Assembly (NCBI GenBank): GCA_009746045.1
Contig: RPFO01000312.1
Location: 3,295,079-3,359,078 of the forward strand
Length of the DNA stretch: 64,000 bases
Reading direction: 5' to 3'
Origin: Mesostigma viride
Taxonomy: Eukaryota > Streptophyta > Mesostigmatophyceae > Mesostigmatales > Mesostigmataceae
The notes under the pieces are model-generated. The model did no database searches, was not told where the DNA came from, and saw nothing but the letters and a program-made list of their open reading frames with translations. Position numbers and translations under genes: made by a program. This document shows positions 33,995 through 45,600 of the stretch, piece after piece. The stretch's first letter is position 1; each line of letters starts with the position of its first letter.

Positions 33995-36900
33995 TCAGCC
34001 CATGAGGAAGGCCTTGACCCGCTTGGAGATCCGCCCCCGCTCCTGCGCACTCATGATGGGATTCCCATTGGCGTCGGTCAGCAGGAAGCGGTGCACCTCC
34101 ACGCGGCGGTCCAGCGTGCCGTGCACAATGTCCGCCTTGAACACCTGCGCATGTATGTGGGGCAGATGGGATGTGGCGCGACAAGCGTGCAGTAGGAAGC
34201 AGCGTATGGGTCAGATGGGAAAAGTGGGCAGTAGGAAGAAGTGGGCAGTAGGAAGAAGTGGGCAGTAAGAAGCAGCGTGTGGGTCAGAATGGGTGGCGCG
34301 ATACGGGGGAATGGGAACGAGTACCATGCGGCGCAGTGTCACTCTACCTGCCTGAGTGTTCAGCCCACCTTACTGAACACTCTGCCCATCTCTCTATGCA
34401 AAGCCATACGGAAGCGCACCTGCACGTTCAGCTGGGCTCAACCAAACACCCATCCCACCTGCATGTGATAACATTATCACAAGCCAACCGAGGCAACCTC
34501 TGAAAAATAAATCGGGGGTTGCCTCGCGTAACGCCCAGTTCCTTTCCTTCACCTATCGCTGTTAGTTGTAGTATGCGACAGCATCGCAAGCCAACCCTAA
34601 TACATGTAAAAGAGAATAGGGGTTGCCTATCTAAAATAGAATAGGGGTTGCCCTGTGAAGCCCTAGAAGCACCCACTGTAGAAGCACTCACTTCATCCAC
34701 ACTGCACGCTCACACGAATACATGCCATCCCTTCTGAAAGCCGCCTGCTACACTGGCCCCGCTTTATTCACACCCAAACCCACCTGCACGTTCAGCTCCC
34801 TCAGCGCCGCGGTCGTGTCGTACAGGATGCGCGGGCGCACCCCCCCCCCCCGGTCCAGCGGCGTGGTCACCACCAGCTCCGTGCACACGTCGCCCATGCC
34901 CTTGTTGGAGATGGAGATGGACAAGGGAGCCTCCATCGCCGCCTTCATGCGGCGGCAGAGCTCTGCGATGAGCGCCTTGTCCGACAGGATGGTGCCGTCC
35001 ACCTGGGGAAGAGAAAGACAAGGGGAAATAGGGCGCGATCAAGACAGGGGGATAGGGTGCAGCAACGATATACAATGGTGAGCGCTTTGTCTGACAAGAT
35101 GGTGCCGTCCACCTGGGGGAGACAAAGCGAAGGAGGAAAAAAGAGTATAAATGTAGGGCAAGGGCATCACGAAGGTGCAGGAGAGACATACAACTGTCAA
35201 TCCCTTGTACAAATTAAGGGACAGAGGGAAATAGGCAAGAGACGAGGTGGGTGGGTAATGGGGGGCATCCAACCAAGTGAAGAGTGGGTAGGGTGCTATC
35301 AAGGTGTGGGTAGGGTGCAGGAGTGACAGCCCGAGGGAGCACTGCCACCCACCTGTCAAAAAGACGAGAGACATGACAGAGAAAGACAGAAAACGAATGA
35401 CGGATGAAGGGGGGGATGAACTAAGCGCAAGCATAAGCATCTTGCATTAGCATACCTTTGGTGCAATGTGCCTGGTCCGACGTGTCTATTCGACATGTCC
35501 AGGTTTACACGCGTACGGTACGCTGGCCGCTGCGCGCCCATGAACAAACGAGCCGACGTCCTGTCTCGCTCAGCATGCCTCGCTCCACGCTCAAGGGGGT
35601 GGGATCGTGAAAATGTTGCACATGGGTCTAGTGACCCATCTACTTGCCATTATGCTGGCTGCCGCCCTGGTCCAACACGTCTAGCACAGCCTGGCTAGCC
35701 AAGAAAGACATGTTTATGCCTCCCATCGGGCACCAACAAACAAACATGCCCACGCTCACGCTGACCGCCTCACGCGCACAAACAAACGTGAACAACTTTT
35801 GCGCTGGCTTCCGCAAGCACACCCACAAACAAACGTGCCCACGCTAATGCTGGCCTCCGCACGCGCACAAAACAAACGCGCGCACCCCGGCTTCCGCACG
35901 CGCACCTGCTGCAGGAAGATGGAGAGCTCGCAAAAGTCGCCGACGCCGCTGCCCTTGGGCGCCGACACAGTGTTAATCCTGCCGTACCGCACCGCCAGGT
36001 TCACGTCCTTGAGACTCCTCAGCACGTCGTACAACAGACCCTTGCGGTCCCGCGCGTGCACGTGCAGCACCGTGTGTTGCCGCGACGTCTGGTTATCTAC
36101 CCAGACGATTGCGTTGGCCACGCGGCCGTTGGGGGCGTGGCCGGCGGCCCCGTGCTGGCCGCTGTGGTGGTTGGCGCTACGGGACCGCGCCAGCGAGGCG
36201 AGCGACGGCTGGCTCATGTCGAACGTGTCGAGCTCATCAAAGGGACCTGGGGGGGGGCAGGCACAGCGACGTGGGACAGGAATCGCAAGCAGCCGCGCCC
36301 GCCATACCCACAGCGCCAGCAGGGAGAACCATGCCATGAAGAGTTTTTCCATGAACCATGCCAAGAGTTTTTCCCGCCATGTCAGGGAGAAAGCACAGTC
36401 ATACCCGGAGTGCCCCAAGCGCTCGCAGTGTCAGCCATGCCCACAGACATTCCAGCGATGCCAGCCATGCGAGGAATGCCCTCAGCACCAGCCATGCCAG
36501 GAATGCCCTTTAATCCAGCCATGCCAGCCGGGGCAGCAAGACCAGCCATGCACGGAAGTCCAGCAGTGCCAGAAGAGGCAGCCAAGCAGGCCAGGCCAGC
36601 CGGGGAAAGAGCAGCCGCAGCATTGCACGCAGAAGCAGGGCAGGAGATTCCATGAGCCGCGGCGGCGGGCAGGATGGCAGGGACAGTGACGGGCAAGGTG
36701 GCAGGCAGATCGGTGGGCGGGGTGGATGAGGCGGTCCGCGGGGTGGGTGTCACGATGAGGGTGGGGGTGGTTAGGGGGACAGGTGGGTGTCCCCCCGCGG
36801 AGGTGGGGCGGGTGGCAACAAGGTAGAGAGCGCAGGCAAGCTGAACCGGTGCAAGCAGCAGCTTTGTGAGGCTACAAGCGGAGGCAGGCAGCTCATCGGC

Positions 36901-39900
36901 GGTGCCGTCTGAGAGAAGGAAGGAAAACGAAAAAAGAACACGGTGACCAGGTGGTGATGGCATTTTTCTAGGTGGGCAAGCCGGCTGGAAACCCGCTGAA
37001 TGGATACGTTCCTTTTGTTTGTGAGGCGACCCCTTGGGAATTTCCATTTCGCTTTGCTAAATAAAGCTTGCCTCGAGGAGTTTGCGGCCACAGCAAGGTG
37101 CTGCGATCTGCCTTTCCGATATCACTGCCCACAGCGAGGTATTGTTTCACTGCCCACAGCAAGGTGGATAATCCCTCCATTGGACGAATGGGAAATTGCC
37201 CACACAGTTCACTCCTCCGCCAACAGCCTCCTCTCAGCTCCGACAAGGCGGGGCTGAACCACAAGGTGGGATCAAAGCAACCACCAACATCGGATACAGC
37301 GGCCCAATCCGCCACACTGCATTCGAAAGCCCTAGAATGGCTGGCTTACTTGCCCTAGCCGCGGGCGCGCCTACGCGCCCGGACACACACATATTGCAAG
37401 TCTCACCAGCAGCAAACGCACCCGCATCCCAAAAGCCTACCCGCATCCCGAAACCCAGGAAGCAAAACTCACTCCCATCCCAATTCTAAAAGAAGCTACT
37501 ACAAGACAAAAATAGTAGCACAACAAAACGTAACCAGAGGAACAAGATCTGAGAGCCATTGGTTTTCATGCGCGCTCGCTCACTCCCATCCCAATTCTAA
37601 AAGAAGCTACTACAAGACAAAAATAGTAGCACAACAAAACGTAACCAGAGGAACAAGATCTGAGAGCCATTGGTTTTCATGCGCGCTCGCTCACTCCCAT
37701 CCCAATTCTAAAAGAAGCTACCACAAGACAAAAATAGTGGCACAACAAAACGTAACCAGAGGAACAAGATCTGAGAGCCATTGGTTTTCATGCGCGCTCG
37801 CTCACTCCCATCCCAATTCTAAAAGAAGCCACAGCTCACAAGAACAACCAATTCTTAATAATCTAAACTAAAGCTCACTCACTTGCCGGCGGCGATAGCC
37901 CCTGAGAGAATCGAGGGAACGAATGCGACGGCTCGTCCTCGGGACCCAGCATCTCATCCGAGCCCCAGCTGTCCTCAGACCAGGACCGGAGCGACGAGCT
38001 CCCATTCCTCGCTGCATACCCATGACCGTTCCCCACCCCGCCATCCTCGGGTACCAGCCGGCCTCCGATCGCCACCTGTCCTCCAGGGGAGAGCCCCCCG
38101 CCGATGCTGCCATTCACCCCACCTCCGGGGGATTGCATGTTGGCCTTGAGCAGGTTCTCTGCTTTGTCGTCGCTGCCCGCGGTCACCTCGGGCGCGCGGA
38201 ACTGGTAGTACTCGACAAAGTCAACGGGCGATGCGGAGAAGGAGCAGAAGGCGCCCGGGTCGTTGAGGTATTCCATCACGGTGCGGCACGCGTCTTCTTG
38301 GCGAGAGGCCTTGGGGAGCTCCTTCCTGCGGGCGGGAGCCGTTCATGGTGGGGCGGGTGGGGGGGAGATGAGAAGAAAAGAGGCGGGTGAGGGGAAGAAA
38401 GAGAAAAGGAGAAACGATGCTAAGTGTGGGGTGGATGGGCGGCTCTTTCCTGTGGGTGGGAGCAGGTGGGTGGGTAAGAGAAAGTCAGCTATGGGGCCAG
38501 GGGGGGTGAGAAAAAGTCCACGTGGAGCGCGAAGAGGCGAAAGATCCGTTTGGGAAGGCCAGGGATAGGATGGCAAAGTGCTTCTACTGAGGGTTTTTGT
38601 CATTCGTCAAACGGTTTACTATTTGCCTCGTTAGTAGAAGCACTGGGAGAGAATGTCATCCAAAATAGAGTATGAAAAGATTAGCCAATGCTAGAATTGA
38701 AACAGACAGTATTGAAACAGAATTAGATATCATAAATTCAGTATGAAAGATATTGCTGCTATGAAAGATGTCGACTCCCTGTCATCCCGACAAGACGATG
38801 GATGTCAAGAAGAAGGCAACCAAGCAAGTGTCCAAGGGCAAATCGAACTGTCATCCCGGACAACCCACCTGTCATCCGTCTCGAGGAAGAGATCGACTGA
38901 CCAGTGATTCCAGACACCAACCAACCTGCCACCCATGATAAAACGAGGATGACCAAACTATCGACCCAAATGATCAAACCTGTCATATGTCACGAAGAAG
39001 AGAAACAACCCACCGGCAGTCCATGACAATAGGAGGACAGTAGGAGGACAAGCGCACCTGTCATCCGTCACGAAAAAGAGGTCCACCGCACGGTTGTCCG
39101 GGCTGGTGGAGATGTGGATCTTGTGGATGGTCATCTCGATCTCCCACAGCAGCATGGTCACGTCTGCAAGAACAACACGAGGAAGACGTTAGGGAAAAGG
39201 CTGGGTGAAATCTTCCACAGCAGCATGGTCACATCTGCAAGAACAACACGAGGAAGACGTTAGGGAAAAGGCTGGATGAAATCTTCCACAGCAGCATGGT
39301 CACGTCACCAGTCATGACCTACCAGGCGTCTGCACTAACGTTCAAACAAGTGTCCGCAGTAATGAATTACCTAGTCACGTGTGGCGGGTGACAGATGTTG
39401 TAATGCACACCATAGCTATTGGAGATCGCGCAAAAACATGGCCACATCGGCAGTGATGAAAAAGTAAGGCAGGCGCCTGCCCGATGTAGCCAGGTGACAT
39501 CTCCCACATCAGCATGACTTCTTTCTGCCACAAGGAAAACAACGACAAAACATAGACGCCACGTTAGCCATGCTAGGACAACGATATAGGCGCAACATAA
39601 TAACACAACAACGCCAAAACATAGACGCCACGTTAGCCATGCTAGGACAACGATATAGGCGCAACATAATAACACAACAACGACAAAACACAGACGCCAC
39701 GTTAGCCATGCTAGGACAACGATATAGGCGCAACATAATAACATAACAACGAGAAAACATAGACGCCACAATCCACATTCGCCATGCAAGGACAGCATCT
39801 GCCACAGCAGCATGGACAGGTGTCGTCAGAAAAATATTATTACTACCATCATTATCATTATTATTATCATTATCATCATTATTACTATCATTATTCCATG

Positions 39901-41423
39901 ACAACACAGGAAGATGCCATAGCTAGGCACTTTCCCCACAGCCGCATGGTCATCGTCACCTCTGCAAGAATAAAACACAGAGACGCATACCCAGATCCGC
40001 AAGACTAGAGATCCCACAACGTCGTGGTGATATCTGCCAGAGCGAACAAGAAGACGTATGCCAAATATAGCGGGACCAGCATCTCTCACAGGAGCGGGAT
40101 GGCGTCTGCACGATGGCGCAGTCTGCCAGAAATAAAATACATGAGATATGAGATATGAGATATAAGATATGAGATATAAGATATGAGACATGAGACATGA
40201 GATATGAGATATGACATATGAGATATGAGATATGAGATATGAGATATGAGATATGAGACATGAGATATGAGATATGAGATATGAGATATGAGATATGAGA
40301 TATGAGATATGAGATATGAGATATGAGATATGAGATATGAGATATGAGATATGAGATATGAGATATGAGATATGAGATATGAGATATGAGATATGAGATA
40401 TGAGATATGAGATATGAGATATGAGATATGAGATATGAGATATGAGATATGAGATATGAGATATGAGATATGAGATATGAGATATGAGATATGAGATATG
40501 AGATATGAGATATGAGATATGAGATATGAGATATGAGATATGAGGTATGAGATATGAGATATGAGATATGAGATATGAGATATGAGATATGAGATATGAG
40601 ACATAATAGGTTTGTGGCGGACAAATGTATGGGAAGTATAATAGGAGTCGTACAATGAAGAAATTACACTTATTGCCTGATATTTGTGAAGCAGATAGCA
40701 CACGTGTGTTGCCTTCCCCTGGCAGCACAGGTAGCATACTCGTACTATCGCGAGTAACCATGAAGGTACCTCACTAGGTAATACAAGGCTGATTAGGTGA
40801 TACAAGGCGGACTTTTGCAGGTGTTACTAAAGGGACATGGGCTGAACGATGCGTGGTTTTAGGTGTGTGGTCGTGCAAAGGTAGTTGTCTGGGAGGGGAT
40901 ACAGAGATAGCAAGGTTGTTGAACAAAGGCAGAGAGGCGTACAAATATAAACTATGAAAAAGGACATGTCAGGAGCATGCAAGGGGAAAAAAATAGCACA
41001 TGTACAAGCCACGCTGCACTATGTCGTACTTTTGCAAGAAGTCACGTGGCTTACCGTTCAGGATCCCGCACCGGTCCTGAGCGCACACTTGAAACATAAA
41101 TAAGGGATCCCTGGGCTTGACCAACGGCTCTTCCTCCCCATACCCGCCCAACGACTTGGCAGGGTTGGGGCAAACGGCTGCCAGGCGCTGCTTGAGCAGC
41201 CGCCACGATATGTTCGCCATCCCCTTCGCCGGCCGTACTTTGTAGACAACGAAAGACCATTTGCCATCCGTAGTGAAGTCTCCCGACACCACGTTCAGGC
41301 CAAAGTCAAAGAGGACTCTGGAGAAATCGCAACCTAAACCCACGGCATCTGGAGAGCTGATGCACACCTCCGTGGTCCCGTCTTGGAGGTCGCGGATTGT
41401 GACGGTGTCTTTCTCCAAATCCA
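33995..41423 (-). CDS. ACR9/ACR10-like protein with four ACT domains
   Basis: Exons: 41423-41055, 39163-39058, 38325-37883, 36908-36876 (short, least certain), 36246-35906, 35002-34784, 34144-33995. Phases agree, giving about 553 residues. ACT1 about 21-95 (CISSPDAVGLGCDFSRVLFD, FTTDGKWSFVVYKV). ACT2 about 108-185 (CAQDRCGILNDVT, AVDLFFVTDDRKEL). After an acidic/Gly-rich linker, ACT3 about 376-455 (ARDRKGLLYDVLRSLKDV) and ACT4 about 470-545 (ELVVTTP, LNVQVFKADIV), ending in FLMG as in the plant ACR9/10 proteins. These are ligand-sensing proteins, proposed amino-acid sensors in plants. The first exon shown begins TG after an acceptor. An upstream exon ending in A with a GTAAGT donor near 41573 would create the ATG across the junction. 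Confidence 0.88.
35079..35119 (-). repeat. Decoy copy of ACR exon 6 5' edge
   Basis: Near-identical to 34970-35010, including acceptor and about 33 coding bases (VDGTILSDKAL still readable), 109 bp upstream in gene sense. Either acceptor could be used. Confidence 0.9.
35803..35868 (-). repeat. Decoy copies of ACR exon 5 3' flank
   Basis: CTGGCCTCCGCACGCGCAC at 35850-35868 and GCTGGCTTCCGCAAGCAC at 35803-35820 repeat the sequence just past the donor (35889-35905). Unit about 40-60 bp with ACAAACAAACGTG filler. Confidence 0.7.
36280..36660. repeat. GCCATGCCAG-rich degenerate repeats
   Basis: Many CCAGCCATGCCAG/GGAATGCC units in the ACR intron. They read as MAGIAGM-like on the minus strand with no stop for some distance. 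Judged intronic, but an alternative longer exon here cannot be excluded. Confidence 0.55.
37471..37840. repeat. 111-bp tandem repeat, 3.3 units
   Basis: Units begin ACTCCCATCCCAATTCTAAA at 37471, 37582, 37693 and 37804 and are almost identical. ACR intron. Confidence 0.97.
38441..38463 (-). repeat. Decoy copy of ACR exon 3 5' edge
   Basis: GGCTCTTTCCTGTGGGTGGG resembles the real acceptor edge GAGCTCCTTCCTGCGGGCGG at 38316-38335, about 125 bp away. Confidence 0.65.
38867..39003 (-). repeat. Decoy copies of ACR exon 2 3' edge
   Basis: ACCTGTCATATGTCACGAAG at 38978 and ACCTGTCATCCGTCTCGAGG at 38867 copy the donor and exon end at 39056-39080 (ACCTGTCATCCGTCACGAAA). All keep the AGGT junction on the minus strand. 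Confidence 0.88.
39211..40120 (-). repeat. Decoy copies of ACR exon 2 5' edge
   Basis: CCACAGCAGCATGGTCAC-(A/G)TCTGCAAG of the real edge (39144-39170) recurs nearly exactly at 39214-39241 and partly at 39287-39306 (unit about 72 bp). Weaker echoes occur near 39502, 39798, 39938 and 40090 across the intron. Confidence 0.82.
39542..39775. repeat. 69-bp tandem repeat, 3.4 units
   Basis: Units start at 39542, 39611, 39680 and 39749 (ACGACAAAACATAGACGCCA type). ACR intron. Confidence 0.95.
40140..40603. repeat. Heptanucleotide array (ATGAGAT)n
   Basis: About 66 units with rare variants, ACR intron. A 7-bp unit without stops on the minus strand leaves three overlapping ORFs that are not genes. 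Confidence 0.98.
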
Positions 41424-42693
41424 CTGCAGTCACGCGTACGAAGACCAAAGAAAACGCCGTTTAGCGACCAGAAAGTATTCCACACTGGCAATTGTATGCA
41501 CCTGCCCAAGGTGTTTCGTGGAGGGAAAAAGGAAGGATCTGGCAATAGATTTACTGGGAAAATTGAAATAAACTTACTGCTGAAGATCTAAGACAAACCG
41601 CCAACCGCGTCAAAGATATTTTTGATGAACCTGCTGGTAAGATTCCAATCCGGGGAGGCCCCGGCGACAGCAAGTTCCCATCGGCAAACTCTTGCAACAC
41701 GGTTTCGCAGCAACCACAATAACAATCTGTTTCACAAACCCACATCCCGGCTTTCCCCCTAGCGTAGCTCGCCTCGTTCGTCCGCTGTCAGCATCGCCTA
41801 TGGCCGTCACGCGTCCCGATTCCCGAATGCCCGCAAACCTGGCTGCTGTCCATAATATCCTCTTCTGCCCTGCTTCTGCAGGTCTTCTGGCAATTTTACG
41901 CGCGCATCGCCTTCCTGGTGTGCCAGGTGTTACGAAACGATTGCGGAACGTTGCGAATTTGCGAACGCGATCGCCAAGCGTGCGTGTGATCAGCTACTTT
42001 CGCAGTCCGCACTGAACCAAGCGCAAGTGAAAGCGCGAGATATTGTAATAGCCCCGTCCGTACCTCTCCTGTGAGATCCTGTACTGATGCACGTTCCTTG
42101 TTCGGGCGCGTCGTCGAAATTCGAGATGTCAGCAAATTGTTTACCAGAGGTCCCGAGTTCGATTCCCGCCACGCAAATTCGAGATGGCAGCAAACTGTCT
42201 AGTACCGTATGACAAAGGTCCAAGATCGCGTTCCCTGCCATCCATTTTGGACTCGCTCATCCATCTTGGAGAAAATTCTACTCGGGAATTTTTTTGGCAT
42301 ACATACTGAGTCAGCTTACACGTGATAGCCCAGGATAGGTGCGTAGCCTCCATGCCACAGATGCTAGTTCTTTTACCACACGCAACAATTGGGGTTATGC
42401 ACAACTTGGATTGCACGTGGCATTGACTTTCGGAGTTGGAAAGGCCACCAAACACCGGAAAAGGAATAGACAACCCTGTACTTGAGGGGCGACTAACAAA
42501 CATTTCTGCACTTTTCTTGTAGGCAATTCGACGTTCAGGGCAGTGTTTTTTAATTGAAGGGGCTTTTGCACTTGTAATCGGTCGCTCGCATGCACACGAA
42601 AACGTCAATTGCCGTGTGACTAGGGTTTCCGGCCCACCAAATTTTTGTTTTCCTTACAAGTTCAGGCGACCACTGTGCTGAGAATCTGAAGAA
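41424..42693. other. Divergent intergenic region between ACR and AIG1-like genes
   Basis: Shared upstream region of two head-to-head genes. A GTAAGT donor-like site on the minus strand near 41573 may end a 5' UTR exon of the ACR gene. 42110-42250 has two related AATTCGAGAT(G)..CAGCAAA(C/T)TGT segments, and the intervening GAGTTCGATTCCC is tRNA-like only in part. Confidence 0.45.
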
Positions 42694-45600
42694 ATGGTTA
42701 CCACACGCAGTAAAAGTGCCACTTCCCCGCCTCCGTTGGAAACAGAAGCGGCCATGCAGCAAAATGGAACCAGAATAATTTTAGTATTCCACATTTTCGC
42801 GCTCCTTTGGTAAGTTTTTGCACGATGGAATTGACGTGTCTTTACAGGCGCACCGCGCTGTACAGAACACACTCGACCACCGATTAGTCTATACTCGTCT
42901 GCCATGTGCATGGTATCCTGACGGAGTGTTTCTGAACGTAACTTTTATGAGTCGATATCCGCACATAAATGTTCTTGAAGCCGGGATATCCCGCTTTCAC
43001 CTCCACCGATGGCTTGTTTATAAGCAGCTGTGTTCGTCGAAATCTTATGTTGTAGATGATAGCATAGTAGCTTCTGGTGATCAAGCTTCCTCTTGGTGGT
43101 GACAATCATGCCGGCAGGTTTGGGTCCGTCTGGTTCTGGCACTTGGGGGACGATGCCAAGAAACTGCCCGGAGCAAACGAGTTCGGCTGGTTCTTCCGGG
43201 TATGGCACTATCAGTCCTATCATGTGTGCTGATTTCATCCCATCCCATCTCCCTGCAGGTCTAGGCTGCGCCATCACTGCTGGTAAATGCATTGCTGCAC
43301 GGGTGCCACATGGGGCAGCTGATTGCGTAGGGGATTGGAGCTCCTTGGTATGTCCAAGGGGTATTTGTCATATTTAGAAGTTAAGTTCTAAGCCTGTGGG
43401 AGCTAGGCTGAGTTTTCACTTCTTTTTTTCCCGCTTACTGGCACTAGTGCTGCCGAGTGCCAGTATTTGGTTCACTATTTCCTGCCTGCCTGGATGATAC
43501 TTTGAAGTTTAAGCTGGCAGGCTGCCACATCGCCCTAAAAGGGGTGCCTGGGTCTGCTTGGATAAGGCTGGCTCACAGGCACACACAGAGAACCTACAGT
43601 TTATGTCCACTGGGTATGGTTTCAGGGAAACTCCGCGGGTGGAGTTTGCTAGATGAGCACATGCTAGTTTCCATCTGTTGCTAGTTCAAGCACATCAGAT
43701 AGGAAAACAGGTTTTAGTCAGTCAGAACTGGTGTAATATTTTGGGACGGTTTCCAAGCGCTTGCGATCGAGCTTGGGAATGTTAAATTGGTGCTTGATTC
43801 GAGCTTGGGAGTTTGTGCTTGAGTCGTATTTGGTGTCTACACCTTTTCAATGGTACATAATCGACCAGGAACACCGTGACAAGGTTTACGAGGACGATGC
43901 TACCATTATACTGCTATATTAGCAATTAGCCATACTCATGTGAAAAGGGTGGTATGGATCATGGAGGCATCCCATGTCACCGCATAACCCCTGGCCACAC
44001 CAGCCATGCATGCTGGGAAACTGGGTCATCGCACACCAAGTCATTTCCATTTTCGGGGTCTTAGCAAGTGACGGGGCTGTCAGTTTACACGCCGGACACT
44101 TCAGAGAGCGCTGCTTGGGTATCTCTGAGCAGGCCTGCTAGTTCTGTGGGCTCTGTTCTTGCGCTCTGTGGATAAATTGTAGCAGTCCATGGCTGCCTAT
44201 CTGCATGAAGTTTGCCATCCGGCCCCACCCACCCAACCAACCTCCCACCCCACCCCCACCCCCCCAAGCCCCTCCCACACCCCCACACCCCCAGCCACTT
44301 CTCCCCCTCATGCTTTTCACGTCATCCGTGCCAAGCACTGAGCACCATAGGCACCCACATCATCCCATACTTTCACTCACACACAGATCGACCTTTGTTG
44401 CACCTGGTTTTGTACGCACTTTGTGGACCTGGTTTCGTTGACCCGCGTGCACGTGCAGTACCTGACCTTCTTCGGGTTCACCTTACAAGTGCTGCAGCTG
44501 CTCGTCTGCTGCCTGGCAGGCATCCTCACAACCAAGGCAAGCATGCCCCTCGCCCAAGGGCAATAATCTGCATGCCCCCCCCTCGTTATATTTATTTGGG
44601 CATCCGGACAACCCAAGGCAAGCCCGCTGCCCCTCCGAGGCCGTACTGTCGTGTTGCATGTATGTAGTGTAGTATCATCCCTCCAAGATGGCAATGTTCC
44701 CTTGATTGATTGCTCTTGCTGCTCTTGTCCTTGTGCTCTCATATTTGAGAAGCACTTTTAAAAAGCACTGTATTCGAAGTGCGCAATTCTCAGCTGTAGT
44801 AGCAAACGCTGCCCTTGCCTTCATCTCAACCCTTAGAGCCGCTTCATATCTCCCCGAGTCGCCTCCTATGGATCCTTGCATCTCCCAAGTCCTATACTAC
44901 TCTATACTAGTATCAAGGAGACAACCAGCGCAGGCCAGAAATCGGGAGAATCCGGACCATGGTAGCTCGAGCCTGCCGTCATCTTTTCCGCGTGTTCGAG
45001 TCGTCCAGGATGATGAATATGAATGGAGATGGAAATGTGTAGCCTTGTGCATTGAGTTTTTTTATTTATTAATTTTTTTAAAAGTATATCCCTTCATCAG
45101 CATGTCTAACCCACATCGGATATATAACCCACATCCTATCCGGATATCCTATCCGTTATGTATGCCATCGTATAGATCCCTTTGTCAGCATGTCTACCCC
45201 TTCCGCGCAGCCCATGTGGGTATTCTCCTTTACCGCACCTCCTTCATTTGTACTATGTCCTTCTCCCTTATTCTTACTTAGTTCTTTTTTCGTTTCGTGC
45301 CCTTCTCTCTCCTTTTCTTCCCCTTCCCCTTCTTCTGCAGCCGCGCCTCCGCTTGCTGGCCGACACGCTCTCCTTCCCTTGCACCTGCAATGTCCTGTTT
45401 ATATCTTTGTATACTTAAATCAATCTTTGCAGGTTCCCCGTTCTGTTGTTTCTTACCCTTTCACTCCTTTGTGCGTTTCTCCTTCCCCGCAGCCGCGCCT
45501 ACTGTGGCTGGCGGACACGCTGTCCTGCGCCGTGTTTGGTGTCGCACACGTCATCACCATCAATCACAAGCTGATCTGGATGCTGACCAAGGCACCCGTG

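Noticed and set aside
33324-34184. 286-codon minus ORF with EWRAEWRAEW repeats
   Set aside because: Wrong frame across the CAGCCCTCCACT minisatellite and the last ACR exon, whose true frame is set by the ACT domain.
39826-40805. Three overlapping ORFs with YLISHIS repeats
   Set aside because: Generated by the (ATGAGAT)n array in the ACR intron; all three frames are open.
42145-42180. Possible tRNA 3' half (GAGTTCGATTCCCGCC)
   Set aside because: T-stem pairing fails and no 5' half is found upstream.
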